Assembly (NCBI GenBank): GCA_002794775.1
Contig: NBAY01000093.1
Location: 1 to 64,000, forward strand
Reading direction: 5' to 3'
DNA from: Porodaedalea pini
Lineage: Eukaryota > Basidiomycota > Agaricomycetes > Hymenochaetales > Hymenochaetaceae
Length of the DNA stretch: 64,000 bases
Position numbers and translations under genes: made by a program. Numbering within the stretch: the stretch's first letter is position 1; the number at the start of each line of letters is the position of its first letter. A model generated the notes under the pieces. The model did not search any database, was not told where the DNA came from, and worked only from the letters and a program-made list of their open reading frames with translations. Below, in pieces: positions 21,451-33,069 of the stretch.

Positions 21451-24201
21451 TCAGTGATGTCCACGTCTACCCCCTCTTCTGGAGTAGCTGTATTCCCGTC
21501 TCTGGTAGTCTCTATCCTCTCTTCCGGAGTGGTAGTTGTGTCTCCATTTCTGGTCGCTTCTACCCTCTCTTCCACCCTCTCTTCTGTAGTTCTTGTAAGT
21601 CTGATGCCAGTCAGCGGGGGGAGGTGGCCGGGATGAGGACGAAGTGAGGAGGGACCAGGATGTGTTTCCATGAGCCGTGCCTCCCCTTCCGGCATTAAAC
21701 AAATTAGAGGGGCCTGGCTGGAGCGAGGACAAAGTGAGGGGGGATGGCGGGGACGTGTCTCCACAAGCCATGCCTCCCCTTGAATTAGAGGGGCCTTCGT
21801 CATGCGGGTAATCCAATCGATTCTTTTTTTTCTCTGGCCTCGTTGTAAGGGCATGATCGTCAGCGGGACGCTTGCGAAATGATTTTGCAGATGACGACAG
21901 ATAGGATTGCAATGCACTGGATTCCCGTTCACTGGATCGCACCGCATTGTCCACATGTGGAAGGGGGAACCCTACGCTTATAGGTCCGTCAGGGATACTG
22001 TTATGCATGTTGATTCCCTGCTGGACAGCCAAAATCGCTCTGAAATGTGGAGCACACTCCTTAAACTGCCCCTGCGAAACGCCACGCTCCTCCAATGCCT
22101 TTATTGCAGCTTTGTAAGATTCCACAGGCTCAGACATATCATGGGCACCTCCATGTAACGCAACTACGAGTGAGTCATAGGCATCTTCCCGCAATAGAAT
22201 GTCGGCAATTCCGTCCTCCAAGAGCTTGAGAGCTGCCGATAGCGCAGACAGGTCCTTGATGAAAGGCATATACGCCCTAAGATTCCTGTAATTCCTGCAT
22301 AGCGAGTGCTTCACACTGCCCACTGGCACACTGGCCTCTGCGAGAAGTACTCGGGTGTCCAGTTCTTCATACGACAAACTTGCTTCATTACAAGGATCCA
22401 CAACAAGACCGGCATATTCTCTCATTCGACTATCGGCCAATTTAAAATCATATTTTTCTGGTCCCTCCAGTTGCGGTATCGGGGAAGCGCTAAACAAGAT
22501 ATCCACATCCTCTTTTCGTTGTCTGAAGGCGAGACGAAGTACGTATGTGATTCGGTTGACAGAATCGCGCGTAAGTCTCTTTTTCAAATCAAATTGCGTG
22601 CCCAATACAGTATCGCAAGGGGTAGAGCCCACGTCGGAGAGTTGGGAAGAGTGCGTGGAGTAGTGAGCAGAGCCTCTTTTAGGCCAACTCTTTTTAGACT
22701 TTTGCTGATACTGATTGAAAATCCACATCGCTTCGTGGCCCGCGAAACTCTCGATTTTGCTCATAGTCTCGGGTTTCCCCTTTAGCTCCGTGGATATCTC
22801 GGATGCCTGCGGAAGTCCGCTCCTAATAACTTCTGCCAGAACAAGGGCGTCCGCATTATTGTATTGGGCCCGGTCGCAGAAAGGTTTGCAATCTCCATAT
22901 CCTGCCTGTTCCACCCTCACGGCAAAGGAAAGCGAAGTGTTCATCTCCCAGAAACTCGGCCGTTCATGAGCACGCATAAAAGCAGCTAACAAGTCGTGCA
23001 AGTTTTGGATTACCTTCTCTCTGTCATACTTCGGATAGAGTTGCCCGAGATCAAATGCGTGGTTTTCCGTTATATTGGCGATTGATTTGAATGCCTCGAA
23101 GGGCACGCCAGGGCCTGCCTTTGGGGTTTGAGCGCGCTGCACAAGGTCCCTCAAGACCCGTTCGTATGTTCACGGGTCATACGCTGTGTTTTCCTGAATA
23201 CGAGGGTGGTCGGTCGGGATGAAATAATGAATCCTTTTAGGCTTGCGGACATCCTCATTATTTGAAGTGTTTCCTGAGCAGTAGCAAATCTGCAGGACAC
23301 GCTCTGCAACACTGAATCCCGTAAGGAGTATAATCTTTCCTTCCTCGATTAATTTTCGAAGGCGCAACTTATCTGCCACTTCAGGCTCCTAAATCAGAAT
23401 GTGAGAATCAAGTAGAGTGATACTAGAGAAGGAGCTTTACCCCGAGAATAGCATCCATATGAAGACTAAGTACACCACGTATTTCATCTTCTACTCGACG
23501 CGCATTGATTTTGCTTTGTTCACTTTTCTCCTCCAACATATTGACCCGATCCGTGACAATAAGAAGGCTGACCTGGGCCTCCAAAGAATGTGCCTCGTCG
23601 GCTGCAGCAACATCTTGAACAGTTCAAAGCAGGGTGGCCGAGCTTGTGTGGATTTGTGACTCGAGTTGGGTTATCCTAGCCAAGAGAAAATCATAATTTT
23701 TTCTGGTGTGAAGACATTTTTTACGCCGCTTTGACTTTTCCTCAATCTGACCATGCTTAGCAACAGCTGCCTCCGCAATTACCACAACTTCGTCATAGGA
23801 CTGTGATGCCTTTGCTTGAACGAGCTGCTTCTTTAGCGCTGCACTTTCGGACGCTGAAAAATAGTGCACAGATGCATCAGGACGATCCCACAGCAATTGT
23901 ATAAATAGTACTTACGGCTACTACGACTAGATTCCTCCCCTGAACTCTCTCGAGCCACTTCCTTTCCCTTTCCTTTTGAATCATTCTCTGCAGGTCCTTC
24001 AGAAGAAACTTCATCTGACGTCACATCAGAAGGGCCCATGGAACTTACCAGGGAAGACATATGCTTACCAGATAGCACCTCTTGCAACTGCTCAGAGTCT
24101 TCCATGGTGTCTTCATGATCATGAACTTCACTGGGTGCTACACAAAATGCCTGTTTGTAAGCCACCAAAGACTTAGAACGTGGCGATCTATTCCGTACCA
24201 T
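21451..24201 (-). CDS. coiled-coil and RGG-tail protein, possibly gag-like
   Basis: Starts MVRNRSPRSKSLVAYKQAF at 24201. The first exon is acidic and serine-rich, ending near 23.92 kb. The second exon (about 23.86-23.44 kb) is a predicted coiled coil: ESAALKKQLVQAK, EKSKRRKKCLHTRKNYD, RVNMLEEKSEQSKINARRVE. The last exon (about 23.39-21.45 kb) has KRIHYFIPTDHPRIQENTAY, SFAVRVEQAGYGDCKPFCDR and ADALVLAEVIRSGLPQ, and ends in an arginine/tyrosine/glycine tail (REYSYSRRGGRRGHH) expected to bind nucleic acid. Two in-frame TGA (23624-23626 and 23170-23172) each sit where CGA would read through. The layout resembles a retroelement structural protein, but no pol is next to it, so a host or cargo protein is possible. 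Confidence 0.45.
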
Positions 24202-24749
24202 TAACCATGACTATGTCACTGGAAGGATCCATAGGATGCCGTCCAGCTTGTCCTTCCGTAGCAATGGGTACTTATAGGGGTGAGCGATGAGGCGGGAGAG
24301 CAAGACTGATGGGGATGGGAGAAGAAGGACGAGAGATAAAGATGAGACCGGTGCTTTTCATTCACGAGAGACGCGCGTCCGGTGGGGCTCGCTGACCTAA
24401 GCCGTCTCTCAAGAGATGTTTTGCGGGGGTGCGGGGGAGATCGACGAAAATCGACGAAGTCGAAAACGCCGGCCTCACTCCGCACTCACACTCTCTCAAG
24501 CCGTTCTTCATTCTGAAGCAACATGGACAACTCCTCAACAAATCGGAAGCATGTCATTCATCGGGCCGTCTGAAAAAAGGCTAAGGAGGTTGGGCCCTAT
24601 CTGCCTGCGGGATCGTCTGCCTGCGGGATCGTGCTCGATGGCACTCGTCGGCTTATTGCGATACGCCGGTACGCCGTGACTCTAGTTGGTCCTAAGGAAG
24701 GGGGACTGAAGTCGGTCGGCGGCGCTGGCTCGGTACGTCTAACATTCAT

Positions 24750-27032
24750 TTAATGTGCTTGCAAATTCTTAGTTTCCTGCGCCGCGAAGACCCCACCTGC
24801 AAAACAACCCGATCCCCCAATCTTGTCTGCCTTCAATCTAATCGCGACATCGCGTGCGTGCGTCGGGAAAACGTGCTTACTACTTCGCACCAGACTCGGA
24901 GTCGGAGTCAGGGGAGGGGTTCTCGTGCGAGGGCCGGTCTCGCAGTGGTCAATGGATTCTCTGCGACGGTCCGCCCGGTCTACAAGTCGCTCGTGGTGAA
25001 CGTCAACGTCAATACGTGCATGAGTGCATTCTATGTGCCACGAGACCACTTGAGCGATGCGATGCTCGAGTTCCTGCTCGAGTTCCTTCGTCAGTCGCAA
25101 AAGGAGCGGCGCATCTGCAGAAGTCCTTCGGGAAAGTAAGGGTGACGACGAACGATCTTGGTTACCGAAGGCGCAGCACTATCAGGGGCTTTGGGATCCA
25201 TCCGCGACTGCAAAAAATACTTCCAGAAGAGTAAGTCATTCGGAATCATTCATATAAACCTATGACTTAACTAAACTGCATCCATAGAGTTTGGGATTTC
25301 TCTGAAAGCATGCGGATGACCTGCCTGTCGTGAACACTGGGACGAAGGACAAGGACGTTTTCGTCCCAGCGGAAATTTGCAGGATCGAAGTTGGCAGTGT
25401 CTTCGCGGGTGAGCTAAACTCGTTGGGGGGAGAGCGCCTCTCTGTGCGCGGCCAATTGTAAAGACGCCCGCAGCAAGCGCCCAGACCTTGACCGTCAAAG
25501 GCCTCCGCCTGCTCGGATTTGAGTCAAACACACCGCCGATGGCAAGCTTCGGTATCAAGACCTCGCTGGATATGGCGGTTGTTTCGGCGCGCCGAACGTA
25601 ATTTTATCGGTCGGGTCAGCTGGCCGTGGTCGATAGGTCTTGGACGACTCGAGGTATCCGTTTCGCAAAGGCCGCACAGCTCACACATCTGGCCGTACTT
25701 GTCCTGCGCGATGGTGGACCGGAAGATTTCAGCAGCAACTCCGACGTCGCACTTCGTGAAGTGATTGATGCCCTCTCCTTGCCAAATGTCATTCTTGTGG
25801 CTTGCAAGTCAGCAAAGTCAGCACAAACTACGAAGTGCGTGAGCGACTTCGGATGATCCATTCCGAGATCGAGCTCTGCGTGCGGTTTCAAGAGCTCTGA
25901 ACTCGTTCCCGGGTAAGCCGAAGATGGTCCTCACGCTTGTCTCTAACAAGGACCCGCACATCTACGCTGGGGGCTGAAGAAGATGTTCGACACCGTCCTC
26001 GGATGTCAGGCTCTATGTGCCCTGATGTCAAACATACGAGAAAAGGAGGGTCAGGACCAGTACATGACTAATCTGGCGCTCAAGTTGAACGCGAAGCTAG
26101 GCGGACTGAACCACACATTGGAGTCGGGATCTCTGAAATGGCTACAGAACACGATGTCAGTGGGAATGGACGTCACGCACCCAGGCGCGGGATGCATCAG
26201 GGAAACGCCGACGATTGCCGCTGTTGCGGCGAGTTGCGACATGAGCTTTATGCAGTACCCGGCGAGTGTTTCTCTTCAGGAGTACAGGAAGGAGGTCAGT
26301 GCACACTTCGCATCGCATTCTGATCTTACCGCTGACAATGATATTGACAGACGATCACGAACGCCAAGAACATGATAATTGAACGGCTCAAGGAGTATAG
26401 GAAGCACATGAAGGCGCTACCTGAACGTATCGTCATTTTCCGTGGAGGCGTTTCGGACATCCTGGCCCGGGCCAGGATGTCATGAAGGCTGAGGTCAGCG
26501 AAATGAAGAAGGCGTTCCGTGACCTCGCGGATTACAAGCCGAAGGTTACATTCGTGATCTGCGGCAAGGGTCACCGCACCCGTTTCTATCTGACTCGGGC
26601 TCAGGATGCAGACCAGACAACGAACTCGAAGGCTGGGACCGTCGTCGACCAGGGTGTGACCGGCATGTGTGACTTCGATTTCTACCTGCAGGCGCATTCT
26701 GCGACACAGGGGATGGTGCAGGCGACGCGTTACACTGTGCTTTACACTGTGCTTTACGACGAGAACAAGTTTTCTGCGGACGTCCTCCAGCAGGGTATCA
26801 ACGATGTCAGCCACCTGTGGGCGCCTGCGTCTGAAAGTGTTAGAGCCGAGCACGCTCACATGCACGGTCTGACCAATGTGAGCGTGCTCGGCTCTATCTT
26901 CACAAGATCCTGCCTCCGATCGAAGGAAGCAAGGAGAGCAAAGTACCGCCGAAGGAGATTGTGAAGAAGGCGGAGGCACTGTGGGGAAGGGGTGTTCACG
27001 AGGAGTTGAAGGGTACAATGTACTACATGTGA
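24750..27032 (+). pseudogene. Argonaute pseudogene (RNA interference)
   Basis: Segments in order: VRPVYKSLVVNVNVNTCMSA (linker 1, about 24.97-25.03 kb), ADDLPVVNTGTKDKDVFVPA and EICRIEVG (end of PAZ, 25.3 kb), VLTLVSNKDPHIYAG (25.93 kb), QYMTNLALKLNAKLGGLNH (26.06 kb), VGMDVTHPGAG (first PIWI Asp, 26.17 kb), LPERIVIFRGGVS (26.43 kb; family has RDGVS, so the second Asp is Gly), YKPKVTFVICGKGH (26.54 kb), VTGMCDFDFYLQAHS (26.66 kb), YDENKFSADVLQQGINDVSH (26.76 kb) and the C-terminus KAEALWGRGVHEELKGTMYY-M then TGA at 27032. Frameshifts lie near 25.97 kb and at two inverted duplications (26456-26481, 26841-26896). Introns seem retained (for example near 26.30-26.35 kb). The N-terminal domain upstream of 24.75 kb is not clear. 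Confidence 0.88.
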
Positions 27033-27300
27033 ATGTGACGCTTGCGAGTCAATATGGTTTCCATGATCAAAGAGTGGACGAGTTCGTGTACAAATAGTAC
27101 GAATAGCATGGCTGATTGTGTGCCGTTGAATAGCTGCTGACAGCGAAAGCCGTAGCAGAGCGTGAAAAATATGTACTTATTTGGTCATATCTGAGTATCA
27201 CGAATTGCGGCGACGACTTGTCTCACTCCTGCTACCTCAACACATACTCGGCCTTGAAGCTTCAGACACAGCTCAAGACTTTCTCCTACTCATTCTCATC

Positions 27301-28513
27301 ATGTCCTCACACTGTGCTTTTGATCTGCCTGATGCTTTTCAGCTCAAAGCCGCAAACCTCGAGCAGCTCAAACTCTGGGCCCGTGCGATCAATGAGGAAT
27401 CGCTCCAGATCAGTGGGATCAAGGCCATCAAGAGCCTTTCTGTCAGGAAGGAGGTTCTCTGCCAGGCACTAGCCACCCATCTAAAGATAGATCTCTCGGC
27501 TTCTCTAGCCATGAGTCTGTCAGAGGATGCTGGTGAAGTGAAGCCACTCCTTGATCCCACCCAGCAGCAGATTCAGGACAGGCAGTATGATCTGATGCTC
27601 TCTGGATATGAGAAATGGGATAATCAGGAGCCATATGCATTTGGAAATGAAGGTGAGTAGCTTGAGCACCTTCTTGAAACAAAAACAAACCTCATTCTAT
27701 TTTATTTAGATGAGCCTGTCACTGCAGCAGGCAATCCTGACATGGAAGCCCTTGATGCCACTCAGCTCCTTCAGTCTGGGGGGGGGCCCTATCAGTATCT
27801 CTACATCTCCTCCTGTGCCCATCTCAACACCTAGGGCCTCATCATCCCTCCCTACTTCAGCCTCATCCTCTCAGCTGTCCTCTGCACTGAGGATAGATGT
27901 CAGTGGTCTTGACAAGGCAAAGGGGTTGATGGCAGTAATCCAGCAGGGCATCTCAGACCAGATTGACTTCTATGAAAAGCACTTTCGATCCATGGGACCT
28001 GAGCCATGGAAACGTGTCAAGATGAAGATTTTACATCGCAAGTAAGTGCTGATTTATTCTAGCTATTTTTTTAAATATATTTAATTTACTTACTTTATCT
28101 TTTCTAGAAAAGTCTATGATGCCTATGTCAATGACTTTTCCAGTGATATGGACCACTTCACCAGGTTCTTCAAGTGCAATTTAACAAAGACCACTGGTCC
28201 AGGAGGATGGAACCCTACAGAGGATGATGGGCTCTTCTCATTCAATGAAGTTGCTGATTTCATGATTCGATATTGCGACAGTGCAATCATGGAGGAAAAG
28301 ACAAAGGCATATTATCTGGAGGGAAGATGGCAAGAGGTTTGGGGGGAGAAGAATAATTTTGAGGTTTGGGAAGCTCTTTGGCAGGAGCGCATTGCACTTG
28401 AGAAGAGAGATACGAAGTACTTTGAAAATGGTGAGTTTTCTCAAGCAAAGTGGGATAAGGCATTTCCAAAGGGTCACTGGTACTGGATCGGTAAGAAAAT
28501 TGCTAGTAGATAG
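27301..28513 (+). pseudogene. SAP-like domain protein broken at a G9 run
   Basis: Starts MSSHCAFDLPDAFQLKA at 27301. Residues about 20-60 look like a SAP DNA-binding motif (NLEQLKLWARAINEE..ISGIKAIKSLSVRKEV..ALATHL). Introns fit at about 27651-27709 and 28042-28107. The frame changes at nine consecutive G (27778-27786): before it the protein reads DATQLLQSGG, after it PISISTSPPVPIS..LSSALRIDVSGLDKAKGLMA. A one-base indel or slippage would restore one protein, ending in a Trp/Lys-rich part (EGRWQEVWGEKNNFEVWEAL). It is convergent with the tyrosine-recombinase fragment at 28.6-29.0 kb and may belong to the same Crypton-like element. Confidence 0.45.
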
Positions 28514-28612
28514 AAGTGACTTGAAAGAGTTATTGTACAAGAACTATCAATTATATAAACAAGTGGTTGAATTACATATGTCAATATAGTAATCTATCCA
28601 GAAGCAAGACAA

Positions 28613-29039
28613 CTAGAGAGAGATGCGCTGATGCTTAGCAAGAGGGAGCCCTACTTTGTCATAGTCTGCTACAAAGTCATGGTTATCCTCAGGAGAAAAG
28701 AAATAGTGATACATTGTCACTGCCTCCTGCTGAGACCAGCCACCCCAAGCAGCAACCATATCAGGAGTCCAGCCTCTGTACTTCATCCAAAACTGGCATC
28801 CACCTTGACAAAAGAAATGAGTTCCAAATGCAGCCCATCTCTTATAGAGAAGAGACTAAAGATCCTTGTTGAGCATGCGACTGAGAGTTGAGGAAATCTG
28901 AAAAAGACAGTGAGTAGAATAAAAGAAAAGAGAGAAAAAGAAATACCAATTGATTTGAAGGATCAACTTTTCCTGTGTTATCAACAGCCAGGAAAAGTAA
29001 CTTCACATCAAGTTCGTTCATCAGAGAGACCGAAAAGTG
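28613..29039 (-). pseudogene. tyrosine recombinase (Crypton-like), C-terminal part
   Basis: Minus strand reads SVSLMNELDVKLLFLAVDN and TGKVDPSNQ, then an intron (GTATTT..TTTCAG), SRMLNKDL, a stop, and WAAFGTHFFCQGGCQFWMKY followed by RGWTPDMVAAWGGWSQQEAV and TMYHYFFSPEDNHDF. GTHxFRRGG...WGGW..Y is the tyrosine-recombinase box II layout; here the usual Arg pair reads CQ, so the key Arg is lost. It is cut at its upstream side exactly at the palindrome 29040-29073. Confidence 0.7.
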
Positions 29040-29073
29040 GTTAGATCGGTTCTTGAACATGAACCGATCTAAC
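29040..29073. repeat. 34-bp palindromic end, left
   Basis: Perfect 13-bp inverted arms (GTTAGATCGGTTC / GAACCGATCTAAC) around the spacer TTGAACAT. Weaker related sites lie at about 29162-29190 (GAGATCCGTT..AACGGATCTC) and about 29286-29310 (GATCTGTTC..GAATGGATC), roughly 120 bp apart. The stretch 29073-29500 holds only these repeats and A-rich tracts. Confidence 0.85.
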
Positions 29074-29644
29074 ATTTTTTTAAATTCCAACTACATGTAA
29101 CACATCTTGAATGGATCATAATAAAGTATGTGAAGTGCCCGATGTCCAAATTCGAGCAATGTGAGATCCGTTCAAACAGAAACGGATCTCCATAGAAAGA
29201 AAAGAAAAGAAAAGAAATAAAACCCCACTGCGGAGAGTGTTAAACATTCTATGCTTTGAACAGTTCTTAAGAAATCAACGATGTGTGATCTGTTCAAATG
29301 AGAATGGATCATGATAGAAACAAAAGTAAGAGAAAATAAGAGAAAAGACCTTCACTGAGAATCTTTACCGTTCTCTGCTTGAATGGTTCTATTAAATCAA
29401 TATATGCGGGATTGGAGAAATGATAACGAGAGGGTCAATGATACAAACATAGTCAAGCTAAAAAAAATGGCACCGAACCATGCGAATGTAATGCCATTCA
29501 TTTTACTTCCTATGCTTCTTGTTCTTCGCTGAGACTGGCAGGTCAAGATCCAACCTCTGCCTGTATGAAAAGCTCAGCCTTTTCTGTGTAATAGATAAGT
29601 TAAAAAGATACTTACAGTTTAATAATGTTGCGAGTGCTCTTCCG

Positions 29645-31405
29645 CTAAGAATTAGATATCGAAGCCTCTTCCACGTGGGTCTTCTTTGATGGTCTTTCAG
29701 TAGACTGCTTAGAGGTAGTAGCTCCAATTCCTGCACGCCGCTTCTTTGACTTCTTGACAGACTCAATGTTGTGTCTATCCTCATGCACCGTAAGAACTTG
29801 AATATTGTCGCTGACATACTCAGGAGGTTCCATAGCGACTGGAGAAGAAACTGAACTTGCTGCATCTCCGGAGTCGGTTGTATTGAGATTGTTGGCACCA
29901 GGCTTTTCTGTACATTCCAGAACAGAGTCTTGAGTCTGATGCTGAGATGTGCCTTGCGGCGAAGAATCAGAATAATTGTTGTCCACATCAGTCGCTTTGT
30001 TAATGCTCGAAGTCAGGACCTGCGAAGAACTTGAGCTTGGTATGACTGGCATCACAGTGCAAAGTGTTTCATCCTCTGGAATGGCTGGCATTTCTTTTTG
30101 CATGGATGACACAGGGAGAGGGATGGGAGCATTGTTGATAACATCAGAACCAGTCATGGATGATTCACCATCAGTCTCACCACTCGAGGCCATATAATTA
30201 CTCTGAGAGTAAGGCAATTCCTTCGCTGTGGATTATTGGTGATGCAGATAAACAGTAAGCAAGAAAGACAAGAGTCGTATATATTTTAATACTCACTTTC
30301 TCCGAACGCCTCCTTTGCAAATGACTTCCAGGCTTTCAATATTTTTCCTCTCTTATAGTATTTACTATTGTAGAACAAATTCCCTTCAAAATTCATATGA
30401 AGACTGTAGATCATATAAGTGATTGACATCACAGAGCAATATAAAGTCCAACGTACCTATCCACAGTGATCTCGCCACTTGGAGAGCGGAACACGTACTG
30501 TATGTGAAAAATGGCGTCTCCCACAGACCAGCTACTATTATGGCCACACAACCCAGTCATGAGACACTGCAATACATCAGGAGCCTTGTTCTAATTCCTA
30601 AACAAAATTGCATCAGTTCAAATGTTCAAAGACTAAATGAAAGCAACATACTCTTCTATGGCATCATCATCTACATTACCTTCAACTGCAATCCTAGCAT
30701 TCTCTGCAGAAGCCCGCATTTCATACTCATACTTCTCCATTTGAGATAGCGCATCATACACCTCCTTCTGAACAATGGATGACAGTCCTCGATTGTTCTT
30801 TTTCCCGTGCTCGCATGATGCTGCCAGTTCTGCAGTGTGCTCTTTGATAAGATCTTTATGTTCGTGAATGAATAACACTCTGCCAGTAATAGTACACTCC
30901 TTTTTAAAGAAGTTCGCAATCACATTGCAGTCCTTCTCAGATACAGTCTTGATGACTTTACCCAGACAGTCCTTGTGTTTCTCATTCAAAAGGTAACATA
31001 TTGCTCTCTACAAATACATTAGTATTTATGAAATGAAAGCTTGAGAAAGAAACAGTGCACCTCTCTATGGAAGTTGAGTTCGTTCTTTGGGAAATCGAAC
31101 TTTTTCACGTACTCTTCTGTGAGCGACGCCTTGAATGACAGTACAGCCGGGTTGTGTGCCTTATGATGCGGAAGATTATAGAAGAGCGAGACATTCTCGT
31201 TCAGCCATGTCTTCTGTTCTTCAGTAAACTTTACTCAGTTTCCTTTTTTCTTTCTGAACTCCGCATTCAACTCTGTGGTTGACAGTACATGTACATCAGA
31301 GGAATCTCCTGATTTGTTTGCCATGTTTGCCATGTTTGCATCCTTGGACTTCAGCACTGCATGAATAGGAAGTGTAGTCTGCTTGAGATTTGCTTTTGAG
31401 GACAT
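29645..31405 (-). CDS. unknown protein, multi-exon, cargo of the KDZ element
   Basis: Starts MSSKANLKQTTLPIHAVL at 31405. Exons read on through FTEEQKTWLNENVSLFYNLP, then LLNEKHKDCLGKVIKTVSEK, HEHKDLIKEHTAELAASCEH and LSQMEKYEYEMRASAENARI, then DVLQCLMTGLCGHNSSWSVG and DAIFHIQYVFRSPSGEITVD, then NFEGNLFYNSKYYKRGKILK, and end in a serine-rich, lysine-rich tail (VKKSKKRRAGIGATTSK). Introns fit GT..AG. One in-frame TGA at 31235-31237 (FRKKKGN*VKFTEEQ) sits where CGA would be open. No known domain was recognised. Confidence 0.45.
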
Positions 31406-31797
31406 GTTAAAATGTTGAAGACCTAGTAAGGATAGAAAAGTAGGAAGATGACGTGGTCAGCCAAAAGACACAGTATATAAGGCCGAAACTACTGCTTACT
31501 TGTGAAGCACATTGTAAAAGCATAAACCACTTAGTGGACCACAATTTTATGGCCCAAACACAAGAACAGCGCTTGCTCACCTTATCATGTTGGCATTGTT
31601 TTGTACGAGCTAATTTCCCTGGTCCAAGCACTGACGGGGCCTAAGCACATGGGCCTGGCTCATGATGAGCTTGGACATCAAGTCTACAATGATAGAATAT
31701 CTCGGGAGACACATAGTGATCATATCCATTCATTTCAACCGAAACAAGTGCTCCAGGCGCTACACAAAACGTTCCTGAGATTAATTCTACAGCTATT

Positions 31798-32841
31798 CTA
31801 CTTCCCATAGCATACCTTCTTGCCGTTCCTCTTACTCGTTTCCTTGTCCATGGACGTTGTACGAGGCCATTTTTGAGCGAGTGGACTAGACAAGTGTCCA
31901 TCATCCTTGTCTGACGAGCTGATCTCAATAACACCCAGGTCCTTCGATGGACCCGCTTCATTTGAAGTCGATCTGGAGGCCTTTGGCTGCAGCACGGTCT
32001 TCAATGAAGCCTTGACCTCACACATAAAGGTTTGCAGGCTCAGTGGAGAAGAACTCCCAGTCGCCAAAGGTGATGAAAAGAAGGGTCGTGTATTTCCCTT
32101 CACAGCCATGGCCGCCCTTTTCGGTGTCTTCGGTGTCTTCGGTGTCATGCCATCAAGCAGCTTCTTAAGTACCTCGCCTGTGGCTGGCAGACTTGTCACT
32201 GGCACCATAGATGGTGCAATTGAAGTGATCAAGGACCTGGCAGGTGTTTTGCGAATCAGAGAAGACTTTGAGATGTGGTCAGACGAGAACGTGGACTTGC
32301 ACATCTTGCCGGCCAGAGAAGACTTCAACAGTCCGCCAGCCTGGGCGGGACTCTTGTCAAAGTCAGAGTCGGAGTCAGAGTCGGACTTGCCGTCGAAGCT
32401 ACAGGATGCTAGCTCAGCCAGTTTCTGAGCGGTCTTCTTTCGATAGCTGTACGGGATAAGCTCTTTCAAGAGCTTCCTGTTTGCGCTCTGAGCTGCTTTC
32501 CCAATGATTGCAGGAGGTTCCAATTCTAAGATGTTGTGAATGCAGGCGGCCCTCGTCACATCATTCATTTGTACACCTTTGAGCGGTTTCTGACAAAAAT
32601 ACCTATTTGCCTTGTACTGTATACTTGGGTGAGCAAACGAAGTAGGATAGCAATGAAAACAGACGCACTTGCAGAAACAAAAGACCCAGATTTTGTCTTT
32701 CCACTTCTCCGAGACAGAGACAAATCTTGTGGTGTTGGTCGCAACTGAGTTTAGGGAACTCAGAGACCATCGTCGCAAACGCGCAGCTGATATCTGTTCA
32801 AGGAGGAAGATGAGATTGCAGAATTTGAGCGACTCGAGCAT
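31798..32841 (-). CDS. unknown serine/lysine-rich protein, cargo of the KDZ element
   Basis: One open frame of 347 residues. Parts near residues 95-150 (DVTRAACIHNILELEPPAII, KLLKELIPYSYRKKTAQKLA) look folded. The rest is low complexity: an SDSDSDSDFD acidic stretch from GAGTC-type repeats, TPKTPKTPKR repeats, and an EISSSDKDDG motif near the end. The N-terminal 85 residues may be non-coding, with the real start further in after an intron. No homology was recognised. Confidence 0.35.
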   Translation of the reverse strand: MLESLKFCNLIFLLEQISAARLRRWSLSSLNSVATNTTRFVSVSEKWKDKIWVFCFCKCVCFHCYPTSFAHPSIQYKANRYFCQKPLKGVQMNDVTRAACIHNILELEPPAIIGKAAQSANRKLLKELIPYSYRKKTAQKLAELASCSFDGKSDSDSDSDFDKSPAQAGGLLKSSLAGKMCKSTFSSDHISKSSLIRKTPARSLITSIAPSMVPVTSLPATGEVLKKLLDGMTPKTPKTPKRAAMAVKGNTRPFFSSPLATGSSSPLSLQTFMCEVKASLKTVLQPKASRSTSNEAGPSKDLGVIEISSSDKDDGHLSSPLAQKWPRTTSMDKETSKRNGKKVCYGK

Positions 32842-33069
32842 CTGAATTGTGAGGCGCGAGTTCTGCAGTAGGATAGATATGCATAGCTTGGATTGAGAAT
32901 ACTAAGGAAGAATCTTGAGCAACGCAGACTTTATAAGTATGCAGACCACATACTTCACGAGACAGTTATTGTTCAACAAGCAAATGCAAGGCCTCGCTAG
33001 CCTCGTCATTTTTGTTCTCAGCTCATCATTTCTGGCCATGCACCGCAATTCAATGATTAATAACTATAC

